Shown here piece after piece: positions 16,751 through 25,024 of a stretch of 64,000 nt of DNA. Origin of the DNA: Acidimicrobiales bacterium (GTDB lineage Bacteria; Actinomycetota; Acidimicrobiia; Acidimicrobiales; MedAcidi-G1); the NCBI GenBank assembly GCA_016845305.1, contig JAERSW010000041.1:25155-89154 (forward strand). Reading direction: 5' to 3'. Made by a program: the position numbers and the translations under genes. Under the pieces are notes generated by a model. The model worked only from the letters and a program-made list of their open reading frames with translations, did not search any database and was not told the DNA's origin. The first letter of the stretch is position 1; the number at the start of each line of letters is the position of its first letter.

Positions 16751-18166
16751 GTGATCCCCGTCTGCACGCCCGACGAGATGGCGGCGGTCGACGCCGCCGC
16801 GGCCGATCCGCTCGACGTGCTGGTGGACCGGGCGGGAGCGGCGGTGGCCCGGGCCGTGCTCGACGAGCTGGGCGGCGGCTACGGCCGGCGGGTGGCGGTG
16901 CTGGCCGGGAAGGGTTCCAACGGAGCCGACGGCCGGGTGGCCGCGACGCGCCTCGAGCGGCGCGGCGTGCGGTGCACGGTCGTCGACGCCGCCCCGACAC
17001 CGGACCGCCTGCCGCCGCCGGGCGCGCACGCCGTGGACCTGGTGGTCGACGCCGCCTACGGCACCGGCCTGGGCCGCCCGTTCGAGGCGCCGGCCGTCGA
17101 CGCGCCGGTGCTGGCCGTGGACCTGCCGTCGGGCCTCGACGGCCTGACCGGCGAGGCGCTCGGCCGCCCGCTGCCGGCGGTGCGGACGGTGACGTTCGCC
17201 GCGCTGAAGCCGGGCCTGCTGTTCGGCGACGGTCCGGCGCTGGCCGGTCGGGTCGAGGTGGTCGACCTCGGCCTCGACGTGTCGGGGGCGACGGCGCAGA
17301 TGCTGGAGGACGCCGACGTGGCCCGGCTCGTCCCGGCGAGGCCCGCCGACGCCCACAAGTGGGAGAGCGCCTGCTGGGTGGTGGCCGGGTCGCCCGGAAT
17401 GGAGGGCGCGGCCGGGCTGGCCGCCACCGCCGCGCTGCGGGCCGGCTCCGGCTACGTCCGCCTGACCACGCCCGGCCGACGTGACGGGGGGCCGTCCGAG
17501 GTTCCCGCAGAGGTCGTGCGCACGGCCGAGGTCCCGTCCGACCCGGACGACGTCGCCCGGTTCGCCGCGCTCGTCGTCGGCCCGGGCCTCGGGACGGGGC
17601 CTGATGCCGAGTCGACGGTCGACGCCGTGCTGGCTGCGACGTGTGCCGCCGACCGTCCGGTGGTCGTGGACGGCGACGGCCTCACGGCGCTGGCCGGGAG
17701 CGGGCACCGACCGCTGCCCGACGGGACGGTCCTGACCCCCCACGACGGCGAGTTCGCCCGCCTGTCCGGCGGCCCGCCCGGCCCGGACCGGATCAGCGCC
17801 GCCCGCACCCTGGCTGCCGATGTCGGTGCCGTGGTCCTGCTCAAGGGCCCGACCACGGTGGTGGCCGCACCCGACGGCCGGGTCCTGCTGGCCGCCGCCG
17901 GCGACGCCCGCCTGGCCACCGCCGGCAGCGGCGACGTGCTGTCGGGCATCACCGGCGCCTTCCTGGCCCGCGGCGCCGAGCCGTTGGCGGCCGCCGCGGC
18001 CGCCGCCCACGTCCACGGCCGCCTCGTCACCCACGAGGTGGCCCACGTCGACGCCGAGCCCGTTGCGACCACGGGGGTGGCGGCGGGCGACCTGGCGGCG
18101 AGGCTGGTGGCCGTGCTGGAGGACCTCGGCGTCGACGCTCCACGGACCGATGGGGGACGGGCCTGA
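16751..18166 (+). CDS. nnrD: Bifunctional NAD(P)H-hydrate epimerase / ADP-dependent dehydratase
   Basis: 471 residues repairing hydrated NAD(P)H. Residues 1-205 are the YjeF_N epimerase (LAGKGSNGADGRVAATRL, DLPSGLDGLTGE); residues 210-465 are the ribokinase-like dehydratase (VVGPGLGTG, VLTPHDGEFARL, LLKGPTTVV and the ATP-site LATAGSGDVLSGITGAF). The GTG at 16751 starts the epimerase domain (MIPVCTPDEMAAVD) 10 bases after acpS. The domain's GNNGGDG loop is varied to GSNGADG. The stop overlaps the alr ATG by one base. Confidence 0.93.
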   Translation: MIPVCTPDEMAAVDAAAADPLDVLVDRAGAAVARAVLDELGGGYGRRVAVLAGKGSNGADGRVAATRLERRGVRCTVVDAAPTPDRLPPPGAHAVDLVVDAAYGTGLGRPFEAPAVDAPVLAVDLPSGLDGLTGEALGRPLPAVRTVTFAALKPGLLFGDGPALAGRVEVVDLGLDVSGATAQMLEDADVARLVPARPADAHKWESACWVVAGSPGMEGAAGLAATAALRAGSGYVRLTTPGRRDGGPSEVPAEVVRTAEVPSDPDDVARFAALVVGPGLGTGPDAESTVDAVLAATCAADRPVVVDGDGLTALAGSGHRPLPDGTVLTPHDGEFARLSGGPPGPDRISAARTLAADVGAVVLLKGPTTVVAAPDGRVLLAAAGDARLATAGSGDVLSGITGAFLARGAEPLAAAAAAAHVHGRLVTHEVAHVDAEPVATTGVAAGDLAARLVAVLEDLGVDAPRTDGGRA

Positions 18167-19317
18167 TGCGCCCCACCTGGGTGTCGGTGGACCTGGCCGC
18201 CGTGGCCCACAACGTGGCCGCGTTCCGGGGCCTGGTCGGCGACGCCGAGCTGTGCGCCGTGGTCAAGGCCGACGGCTACGGGCACGGCGCCCCGGCCGTC
18301 GCCGCCGCGGCGGTGCAGGCCGGGGCCACGTGGCTGGCCGTGGCCCTCGTCGAGGAGGCCGCCGAGCTGCGGACCGCCGGCGTGACCGCCCCGGTGCTGG
18401 TGCTGTCCGAGCCCCGGCCCGACGAGATGGCCGAGGTGGTGGCCCTCGGCGGGGTGCGCCCCACGCTCTACACCGACGCCGGCATCGACGCCTGTGCCGC
18501 CGCCGTGGCCGCCGCCGACGCCACCGACTTCGCCGTCCACCTGAAGGTCGACACCGGCATGCACCGGGTCGGCGTCCATCCCGACGCCGCCGTGGCCGCC
18601 GCCCGCCACGTGGTCGCCGCCGGCCTCCGCCTGGAGGGCGTCTTCTCCCACTGCTCGATCGCGGACGTCCCGTGGGACCCGTTCACCGACCGGCAGGTCG
18701 AGCGGTTCGACGCCGTGCTGGCCGACCTGGCCGCCGCCGGGATCCGTCCGCCGGTCGTCCACCTGGCCAACACGGCCGCCACGCTGAGCCGCCCCGACAC
18801 CCACCGGTCGCTGGTCCGGGTCGGCATCGGCGTCTACGGCGTGTCGCCCGGCTCCGCCGTCGACGAGGCCTGCCGGGACCTCGGCTTGCGCCAGGCCATG
18901 ACGGTGCGCAGCGAGGTCACCCACCTGCAGGTCATCGGTCCCGGCGAGGGCGTCGGCTACGGGCACCGCTGGGTCAGCGACCGCACCACCCGCCTGGCCA
19001 CCGTCCCCATGGGCTACGCCGACGGCCTGGCCCGGGCGTGGGGGCTGGGCGGCGAGGCGTTGATCGGGGGCCGCCGCCGTCCGCTGCGCGGCGTGGTGTC
19101 GATGGACGCCCTCGTGGTCGAGGTCGACGACGACGTGTCGCTCGGCGACGAGGTGGTGCTGCTGGGCCGGCAGGGCGACGACGAGATCGGCGCCACGGAG
19201 GTGGCCGACGCCATCGGCCTCATCCCGTGGGAGGTGCTGTGCTCGTTGAGCGCCCGCCCGCCCCGGCGCTATCCGGCGGCCCCGCCGGCATCGCCCGCTC
19301 CGACCGCCGGGGGCTGA
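18166..19317 (+). CDS. alr: Alanine racemase
   Basis: 383 residues. It makes D-alanine for peptidoglycan with PLP on K34 (CAVVKADGYGHGA). Other motifs: HLKVDTGMHRVG, HLANTAATL, RVGIGVYGVSP, GEGVGYGHRW with the second catalytic Tyr, and VSMDALVVEV. The ATG overlaps the nnrD TGA. The order acpS-nnrD-alr is common in actinobacteria; tsaE, normally next, is displaced by three genes. Confidence 0.96.
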   Translation: MRPTWVSVDLAAVAHNVAAFRGLVGDAELCAVVKADGYGHGAPAVAAAAVQAGATWLAVALVEEAAELRTAGVTAPVLVLSEPRPDEMAEVVALGGVRPTLYTDAGIDACAAAVAAADATDFAVHLKVDTGMHRVGVHPDAAVAAARHVVAAGLRLEGVFSHCSIADVPWDPFTDRQVERFDAVLADLAAAGIRPPVVHLANTAATLSRPDTHRSLVRVGIGVYGVSPGSAVDEACRDLGLRQAMTVRSEVTHLQVIGPGEGVGYGHRWVSDRTTRLATVPMGYADGLARAWGLGGEALIGGRRRPLRGVVSMDALVVEVDDDVSLGDEVVLLGRQGDDEIGATEVADAIGLIPWEVLCSLSARPPRRYPAAPPASPAPTAGG

Positions 19318-19324
19318 CCGGACG

Positions 19325-20503
19325 GTGGCCCGGGTCCTGCTCGTCGAGCCGTTCCACGGCGGGTCGCACGCCGCCTGGGCCGACGGGCTGGCCCGCCACA
19401 GTCGCCACGAGGTGGTGGTGGTGTCCCACGAGGCGGCCGCCTGGCGGTGGCGGCTGCGCGGCGGGGCGGTGACGCTGGCCGACGGGGCCCGGGCCGCGGT
19501 GGCCGACCACGGTCCACCCGACGTGGTGGTGGCCTCCAGCCTGTTCGACCTGGCCGGCTTCCTCGGCCTGTCGCGGCGCTTCCTGGGCGACCCGGCGGTG
19601 GTCCGCTACGTCCACGAGAGCCAACTGCTGTACCCGGCCAATCGCCGGACGGCGGGCACCTCCGGCCCGGGCGACGAGTTCCCCCTCGTGGACTGGCGGT
19701 CGATGGTCGCCGCCGACGAGGTGTGGTTCAACTCCGGCTTCCACCGCGACGCCCTGCTGGCCGCCCTGCCCGCCCTGCTGGACCGTGCTCCCGACCAGTC
19801 GCACGCCGGTCGGCTGGACGAGGTGGCGGCCCGCTGCCACGTGGTCCCGGTGGGCGTCGACCTGGCCGACGTGCCCTCGCCGGACCGCACCGACGTCGTT
19901 CCTGGCAGAGGGGCCCCGGCCGGGAGCGCCGGGCCGCTGGTGCTGTGGAACCAGCGGTGGGACCACGACAAGAACCCGGCGGCGGTGTTCCGGTCCCTCG
20001 GGCGCCTGGCCGACGAGGGGGTGGCGTTCCGGGTGGCGGTGCTGGGCGAGAACGTCCGCGTCGATCCCCGGGAGTTCACCGAGGCCCGCGACCGCCTCGG
20101 CGACCGGGTGGTGGCGTGGGGGTTCGCCGAGCGGGCCGACTACGTGTCGTGGCTGGGCCGGTCCGACGTGGTGGTCGGGGCGGCCGACCACGAGTTCTTC
20201 GGGATCGCCGTGGTCGAGGCCATGGCCGCCGGCTGCGTGCCGGTGCTGCCCGACCGCCTGAGCTACCCGTGGCTGCTCGACGGGTTCGCCCCCGCCGACG
20301 GCACCACCCCGGTCCTGTACCCCGACGGCGGGCTCACGGACCGGCTGCGCGACGTGCTGGCCGACCCGGGCGGCTGGCGGGCCCGCCTCGCCGGGTTGGA
20401 CGCGCACGTGCGGCGCTTCGACTGGCGCACCGTGGTCGACGACTACGACGACCGGATCGAGGCGCTGGCCGCAGCGCAGGCCGCCGGCGGTCCCGCTTCC
20501 TGA
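19325..20503 (+). CDS. tRNA-queuosine alpha-mannosyltransferase-like glycosyltransferase (DUF3524)
   Basis: 392 residues of GT-B fold. The N-terminal [19 protein letters not shown] is diagnostic of the DUF3524/GTDC1 (QTMAN) family, which in animals mannosylates queuosine in tRNA-Asp. Further family blocks are [36 protein letters not shown] and the C-terminal donor-site [18 protein letters not shown] start 7 bases after alr, so probably cotranscribed. The family assignment is firm; activity on queuosine tRNA in this organism is inferred and no queuosine biosynthesis gene is in the window. Confidence 0.85.
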   Translation: MARVLLVEPFHGGSHAAWADGLARHSRHEVVVVSHEAAAWRWRLRGGAVTLADGARAAVADHGPPDVVVASSLFDLAGFLGLSRRFLGDPAVVRYVHESQLLYPANRRTAGTSGPGDEFPLVDWRSMVAADEVWFNSGFHRDALLAALPALLDRAPDQSHAGRLDEVAARCHVVPVGVDLADVPSPDRTDVVPGRGAPAGSAGPLVLWNQRWDHDKNPAAVFRSLGRLADEGVAFRVAVLGENVRVDPREFTEARDRLGDRVVAWGFAERADYVSWLGRSDVVVGAADHEFFGIAVVEAMAAGCVPVLPDRLSYPWLLDGFAPADGTTPVLYPDGGLTDRLRDVLADPGGWRARLAGLDAHVRRFDWRTVVDDYDDRIEALAAAQAAGGPAS

Positions 20504-20549
20504 GAAGACGGGCTTCCTGAGGAGGCCGGCCCTGAGGAGGCGGGCCCTG
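20495..20549 (+). repeat. Stop-codon-centred tandem repeats after the mannosyltransferase gene
   Basis: GCTTCCTGAGAAGACGG (20495-20511), GCTTCCTGAGGAGGCCG (20512-20528) and then GGCCCTGAGGAGGCGG and GGCCCTGA repeat at 16-17 bp periods. The first copy contains the real stop; each later copy carries another TGA. Confidence 0.7.
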
Positions 20550-20565
20550 ACCAGCCGGCCGCGTC

Positions 20566-20571
20566 TACCGT
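20566..20571 (+). promoter_or_regulatory. -10 box for leaderless P1 peptidase gene
   Basis: TACCGT followed by 7 nt and the GTG at 20579; no Shine-Dalgarno is present. Confidence 0.5.
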
Positions 20572-20578
20572 CTGGCCC

Positions 20579-21478
20579 GTGGACCTTCGGATCGACGGCC
20601 TGCGGGTCGGCCACTGGACCGACGAGGTGGCCCGGACCGGCGTGACGGTGCTGTTGTTCCCCGACGGCACGGTGGCGTCCGGCGAGGTGCGGGGCGGGGC
20701 GCCGGCCACCCGCGAGTTCGACCTGCTGGAGCCGACCCGCACCGTCGGCCGTCTCGACGCCCTGGTGCTGTCGGGCGGCTCCGCGTTCGGCCTGGCCGCC
20801 GCCGACGGCGTGGTCGACCACCTGGCCGACGCCGGGGTCGGCTTCCCGACGGGCGCCGGGCCGGTGCCCATCGTGGTCGGTCTGTCGCTGTTCGACCTGC
20901 TGGAGGGAGACGGCTCGGTGCGCCCCGGTCCCGCCGAGGGCCGGGCCGCCGCCGAAGCCGCCGAGGCGACGAGCGGTGGGACGGTGGCCGTCGGCAGGGT
21001 GGGTGCGGGCACCGGTGCCACGGTCGGGACGTGGCGGGGCCGTGCGCACGCCCGGCCCGGCGGGTTCGGGGTGGCGGTGGCCCGCCACGCCCACCTGACC
21101 GTGGCCGCCCTGGTGGCGGTGAACGCGGCCGGCGACGTGGGCGATCCGGCGGTCGCCGAGGCCGTCGCCGACGGCACCTTCGCCGGTTGGCCGGACGGCG
21201 CGGAGCCCTTCGGGGCGGACGGCGGCGGGGCCCGGGGCAACACCACCATCGGGGCGGTGGTCACCGACGCCGCGCTGTCCACGGTCGACTGCCGCCTGCT
21301 GGCCACCTCGGCGCACGACGGTCTGGCCCGGGCGGTGTTCCCGGCCCACGCCCGGTCCGACGGGGACGCCTTCGTGGCCGCCGCCACCGGGACGGTCCCC
21401 ATCACCGACGGGGACCTCGACGTCCTGCGGGTGCTGGCCACGGCGGCCGTCCAGCGGGCCGTCGTCCGGGCCTGCTGA
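20579..21478 (+). CDS. P1 family (S58) aminopeptidase / DmpA-like N-terminal nucleophile hydrolase
   Basis: 299 residues. The fold and motifs match L-aminopeptidase/D-esterases that self-cleave: [47 protein letters not shown] and the autoprocessing site [14 protein letters not shown] around N221-T222, with Thr as the likely nucleophile. Homologues occur throughout actinobacteria; the physiological substrate is unknown. It has its own leaderless start and is followed by a strong hairpin, so probably a single-gene unit. Confidence 0.88.
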   Translation: MDLRIDGLRVGHWTDEVARTGVTVLLFPDGTVASGEVRGGAPATREFDLLEPTRTVGRLDALVLSGGSAFGLAAADGVVDHLADAGVGFPTGAGPVPIVVGLSLFDLLEGDGSVRPGPAEGRAAAEAAEATSGGTVAVGRVGAGTGATVGTWRGRAHARPGGFGVAVARHAHLTVAALVAVNAAGDVGDPAVAEAVADGTFAGWPDGAEPFGADGGGARGNTTIGAVVTDAALSTVDCRLLATSAHDGLARAVFPAHARSDGDAFVAAATGTVPITDGDLDVLRVLATAAVQRAVVRAC

Positions 21479-21480
21479 GG

Positions 21481-21520
21481 GCCGGGTTCCGGCGGCGGGT
21501 CCGGTCCGGGGGGACCCGGC
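21481..21520 (+). terminator. Hairpin after the P1 peptidase gene
   Basis: GCCGGGTTCC (21481-21490) pairs with GGGACCCGGC (21511-21520), 10 positions with one G-T wobble, starting two bases after the stop. No T-run; a terminator by position. Confidence 0.5.
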
Positions 21521-21538
21521 CGCGACGGACCCGCTGGG

Positions 21539-21544
21539 TAGCCT
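21539..21544 (+). promoter_or_regulatory. -10 box for the leaderless udg-tsaE-tsaB-rimI-tsaD unit
   Basis: TAGCCT followed by 6 nt and the GTG at 21551. All downstream genes to tsaD overlap, so this is the only evident promoter for the t6A cluster. Confidence 0.55.
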
Positions 21545-21550
21545 GCCGGG

Positions 21551-22129
21551 GTGCCGACCACCCTCGCCGCCCTCGCCGAAGAGGCCTCGTCCTGCACGGC
21601 CTGCGGGTTGTCCGAGGGGCGTACCAACGTGGTCTTCGGCACCGGTTCGCCCGACGCCGAGGTCATGTTCGTGGGCGAGGGGCCGGGTGCCCGGGAGGAC
21701 GAGCAGGGCGTGCCGTTCGTGGGTCGTTCCGGCCAATTGCTGGATCGCCTGTTGGCCGAGGAGATGGGCGTGGATCGTTCGGCCTGCTACATCGCCAATG
21801 TGGTCAAGTGCCGTCCGCCCGACAACCGAGACCCCCGTCCCGACGAGATCGAGGCGTGCCGTCCGTACCTGGAGCAGCAGGTGGCCCTGGTCGACCCGTC
21901 GGTCATCGTGACGCTGGGCAACTTCGCATCGAAGTTGCTGCTCGACACCGACACCGGGATCACGAAGTTGCGCGGGCAGGCCTACGCCTACGGCGAGCCG
22001 CCCCGCCACCTGGTGCCGACCTTCCATCCGGCGGCCGCCCTGCGCGGTGGCGCCGACGTGCTGGCCCGGATGCGCTCCGACCTGGTGCGGGCCAAGATGC
22101 TGGTCGGCCGGGCGGGGGGCGAAGGATGA
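21551..22129 (+). CDS. udg: Uracil-DNA glycosylase, family 4 (4Fe-4S)
   Basis: 192 residues. Removes uracil from DNA in base excision repair. Four cysteines of the iron-sulfur site are present: C15 and C18 (CTAC), VKCRPP and EACRPY. The active-site motif is [19 protein letters not shown], the second motif [10 protein letters not shown]. The gene heads the operon with tsaE, whose ATG overlaps its stop by 4 bases (ATGA). Insertion of udg before tsaE is a lineage feature. Confidence 0.93.
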   Translation: MPTTLAALAEEASSCTACGLSEGRTNVVFGTGSPDAEVMFVGEGPGAREDEQGVPFVGRSGQLLDRLLAEEMGVDRSACYIANVVKCRPPDNRDPRPDEIEACRPYLEQQVALVDPSVIVTLGNFASKLLLDTDTGITKLRGQAYAYGEPPRHLVPTFHPAAALRGGADVLARMRSDLVRAKMLVGRAGGEG

Positions 22130-22641
22130 GTGGGCTGCGTCCGCTCTGTTCGGTGGCCACGTCGTCGCCGGAGGCCACGAAGGCCGTCGCCGCGTCGCTG
22201 TCCGGCCTGGCCCGGGCCGGCGACCTGCTGGTGCTGTGCGGCGACCTGGGGGCCGGCAAGACGGCCTTCACCCAGGGGTTCGCCGCCGCGCTCGGGGTGA
22301 CCGCCCCGGTGACGTCGCCCACCTTCACCCTGGCCAACCGCTACGTCGGGACGGAGCTGATCGTCCACCACCTCGACGTCTACCGCCTGGCCCACATCGA
22401 CGAGGTCCGCGACCTCGGCCTCCACGAGCTGGTCGACGACCGGACGGTGACCCTCATCGAGTGGGGCGACGCCATCGCCGGCGCCCTGCCCGGCGGCTAC
22501 CTCGAGGTGCGCCTGGTGCTGGGCGACGGCCCCGACGACCGCCTGCTGGAGATGCGGGTGGTGGGCTCGGACTGGGCCGACCGAGAGGTGGCCCTCCTGG
22601 TCCTCGACACCGCGAACGGCGGCGGGGAGGACCCGTGCTGA
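22126..22641 (+). CDS. tsaE: tRNA threonylcarbamoyladenosine biosynthesis ATPase TsaE
   Basis: 171 residues. Walker A is CGDLGAGKTAF; family blocks PVTSPTFTLANRY, HHLDVYRL and VTLIEWGD follow. TsaE drives the TsaB-TsaD complex that makes t6A37 in ANN-decoding tRNAs. The ATG overlaps the udg stop and the gene overlaps tsaB by 7 bases, so translation is likely coupled. Confidence 0.95.
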   Translation: MSGLRPLCSVATSSPEATKAVAASLSGLARAGDLLVLCGDLGAGKTAFTQGFAAALGVTAPVTSPTFTLANRYVGTELIVHHLDVYRLAHIDEVRDLGLHELVDDRTVTLIEWGDAIAGALPGGYLEVRLVLGDGPDDRLLEMRVVGSDWADREVALLVLDTANGGGEDPC

Positions 22642-23336
22642 TCCTCGGGATCGAGAGCGCGGGCGCCCAGGTGGGCTGCGCGGTGGGCGGCCACGAGGGC
22701 GTCCTGGCCTCGGCGCATGCCGGCCGCGGGCGTCGCCACGCCGAGGCGCTGGCCCCCCAGGTCGACTTCGTGCGCCGCCAGGCCGGCATCGAGCTGTCCG
22801 AGGTGGGGGCGGTGGCCGTCGACGTCGGCCCGGGCCTGTTCACCGGCCTGCGGGTCGGGATCGCCACCGCGGTGTCGTTGGCCCAGGCGCTCGGCGTGCC
22901 GATGATCCCGGTGCCCAGCCTCGACCTGATGGCCTTCCCGGCCCGGTGGACGTCCAAGGTGATCGTCCCGGCGCTCGACGCCCGACGCGGTGAGCTGTTC
23001 ACCGCCCTGTTCCGCAAGGTGCCCGGCGGCGTCCAGCGGGTGCGCGACGCCAACGTGTGCACGCCGGAGGAGTTGTCGGCCGAGTTGGAGGCCCTCGACG
23101 AGCCGGCGCTGCTGCTCGGCGACGGGGCGCTGCGCCACGCCGAGGCGTTCGCCGGCCTGCGGGGCATCGAGATGGCCGAGCAGGGCCTGGCCAACCCGAG
23201 TGCCCGGGCGCTCGTGCAGCTGGCCCACGCCCGGGCCATGCGCGAGGAGTTCGTGCAGCCGTGGGAGCTGGAGCCGATCTACCTGCGCCAGCCGGACGCC
23301 GAGATCAACTGGTCGACCCGGGCCGGTGGGGCGTGA
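22635..23336 (+). CDS. tsaB: tRNA threonylcarbamoyladenosine biosynthesis protein TsaB
   Basis: 233 residues from a GTG at 22635 (MLILGIESAGAQVGCAVGG). ASKHA-fold protein that scaffolds TsaD: VDVGPGLFTGLRVGIATA and VIVPALDARRGELFTALF are typical. The C-terminus EPIYLRQPDAEINW matches the actinobacterial form. Lies between tsaE and rimI with overlaps on both sides. Confidence 0.95.
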   Translation: MLILGIESAGAQVGCAVGGHEGVLASAHAGRGRRHAEALAPQVDFVRRQAGIELSEVGAVAVDVGPGLFTGLRVGIATAVSLAQALGVPMIPVPSLDLMAFPARWTSKVIVPALDARRGELFTALFRKVPGGVQRVRDANVCTPEELSAELEALDEPALLLGDGALRHAEAFAGLRGIEMAEQGLANPSARALVQLAHARAMREEFVQPWELEPIYLRQPDAEINWSTRAGGA

Positions 23337-23866
23337 TGGCCGTGGCCGCGCCGAGACGGACCACCGCCGAGGTGACGCTGCGACCCATGGGCACCGCCGA
23401 TGTGGCCGCCGTGCGGGCCCTGGACGCCCTCGTCCAGCCGTCGCCGTGGTCCGAGGCGTTCCTCCGCACCCAGCTGGCCGACCCGGAGACGCGGACCCTG
23501 CTGGTCGCCGAGGGCCCTGACGGCACCCCGGTGGGCCACGCCGCGCTGGTCGTGGTGGCCGACGAGGGGCACGTCACCTCCATCGCCGTCGACCCGGCCC
23601 ACCAGCGGTCCGGCGTCGGGTCGCGGCTGCTGGCCGCCCTGTGCCGCGAGGCGGTGGTCCGGGGGCTGACGGCCATGACGCTCGAGGTGCGGACCACCAA
23701 CGAGGCGGCCATCGCCCTGTACCGCCGGTTCGGGTTCGCCCCGGCGGGGGTGCGGCCCGGCTACTACGCCGACCCGGACGGGTCGACCACCGACGCCCTG
23801 GTGCTGTGGGTCCACGACGTGGACGACCCGGCGTTCCGACGGGCCATCGAGGAGGCATCCCGCTGA
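23336..23866 (+). CDS. rimI: Ribosomal-protein-alanine N-acetyltransferase RimI
   Basis: 176 residues, GNAT fold: SPWSEAFLRTQL, HVTSIAVDPAHQRSGVGSRL (acetyl-CoA loop Q-R-S-G-V-G) and LEVRTTNEAAIALYRRFGF. In other bacteria RimI acetylates ribosomal protein S18. Its ATG overlaps the tsaB stop by one base, and tsaD overlaps its stop, the conserved tsaB-rimI-tsaD order. Assignment among GNAT enzymes rests on this context. Confidence 0.9.
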   Translation: MAVAAPRRTTAEVTLRPMGTADVAAVRALDALVQPSPWSEAFLRTQLADPETRTLLVAEGPDGTPVGHAALVVVADEGHVTSIAVDPAHQRSGVGSRLLAALCREAVVRGLTAMTLEVRTTNEAAIALYRRFGFAPAGVRPGYYADPDGSTTDALVLWVHDVDDPAFRRAIEEASR

Positions 23867-24912
23867 TGGGCGACCAACTGTCGGGCGACACCATCCTGGG
23901 CATCGAGACGTCGTGCGACGAGACGGCGGTCGCCGTGGTCGAGCGGGGCACCCTGGTGCGGTCGTCGGTGGTGTCCAGTCAGGTCGAGCAGCACGCCCGC
24001 TACGGCGGGGTGGTGCCCGAGGTGGCCGGCCGGGCCCACGTGCAGCAGCTGGTGCCGGTGCTGGCCGAGGCGCTGGCCACCGCCGGCATCGAGGGAACCG
24101 ACGTCGAGGCCGTGGCCGCCACCACCGGGCCGGGCCTGGTGGGCTCCCTGCTGGTCGGGGTCAGCTCGGCCAAGGCCCTGTCGTTGGTGTGGGGCGTGCC
24201 GTTCGTGTCGGTCAACCACCTCGAGGCCCACCTGTACGCCTCGTTCCTCGAGGAGCCCGACCTCGAGATGCCGCTCGTCGTGCTGCTGGTGTCGGGCGGG
24301 CACACGATGCTGGTGCTGATGGAGGGCCACGGCCGGTACCGGCTGCTCGGCTCCACGCTCGACGACGCCGCCGGCGAGGCCTACGACAAGGTGGCCCGCT
24401 ACCTCGGCCTCGGCTACCCGGGCGGTCCGGCCATCGACGCCCTGTCGGTCGACGGCGATCCGACGGCCTTCGACTACCCGCGGGCCATGGTCCAGGAGAA
24501 CCCCGACACCCTGCCCGACGACCGTCGCTACGCCTTCTCGTTCAGCGGGCTGAAGACCGCCGTGGTCAACCACGTCCGCAACGAGCCCGACGCGCCCACC
24601 GCGGACGTGGCCGCCTCGTTCCAGGCCGCGGTGGTCGACGCCCTGGTCACCAAGGCCCGGTGGGCGGTGGAGGCCACCGGGGCGGTCGGGGCGTGCCTGG
24701 GCGGGGGCGTGGCCGCCAACTCGCTCCTGCGGGAACGGTTCGCCGCCATGTGCGACGGGGCCGGGGTGCGGGCCTTCGTGCCGTCGCGGGCCATGTGCAC
24801 CGACAACGCGGCCATGGTGGCCGCCGCGGGCTGGTGGCGCCTGCAGTCCGACGGGCCCAGCCCGCTGGACGTCGGCGCCGACCCCAACCTGTCCCTCCCG
24901 CTCCTCGACTGA
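23866..24912 (+). CDS. tsaD: tRNA N6-adenosine threonylcarbamoyltransferase TsaD
   Basis: 348 residues. Catalytic subunit of t6A synthesis. Begins GDTILGIETSCDETAVAVVE; metal ligands lie in VNHLEAHLYA; other motifs are VLLVSGGHTMLV, DDAAGEAYDKVARYLGLGYP and GGGVAANSLLRE. ATG overlaps the rimI stop by one base. It is the last gene of the cluster; groES normally follows but is displaced by the inverted lipoprotein gene. Convergent genes are separated by 112 GC-rich bases with no clear terminator. Confidence 0.96.
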   Translation: MGDQLSGDTILGIETSCDETAVAVVERGTLVRSSVVSSQVEQHARYGGVVPEVAGRAHVQQLVPVLAEALATAGIEGTDVEAVAATTGPGLVGSLLVGVSSAKALSLVWGVPFVSVNHLEAHLYASFLEEPDLEMPLVVLLVSGGHTMLVLMEGHGRYRLLGSTLDDAAGEAYDKVARYLGLGYPGGPAIDALSVDGDPTAFDYPRAMVQENPDTLPDDRRYAFSFSGLKTAVVNHVRNEPDAPTADVAASFQAAVVDALVTKARWAVEATGAVGACLGGGVAANSLLRERFAAMCDGAGVRAFVPSRAMCTDNAAMVAAAGWWRLQSDGPSPLDVGADPNLSLPLLD

Positions 24913-25024
24913 GGGCCTGGCTCTCCGGGCGCCCGCATCCGGACGCCCCATCGGGGAAGGCGCCGGCCGCGCCGCCGGGGGGAGTCCCCGACGACGCGGC
25001 CGCCTCAGGCCGTTGGCAGGCGGC

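Noticed and set aside
16362..16760. Similar TGACCGGGG-GTG...GTGATC sequences at the glmS/acpS and acpS/nnrD junctions as a repeat element
   Set aside because: Short, and explained by shared stop/start context and GC bias; only two loosely matching copies.
24913..25024. GC-rich inverted sequences between tsaD and the lipoprotein gene as a terminator
   Set aside because: GCGGCCGC-type matches are imperfect and no T-run occurs on either strand; no specific hairpin stands out over background.
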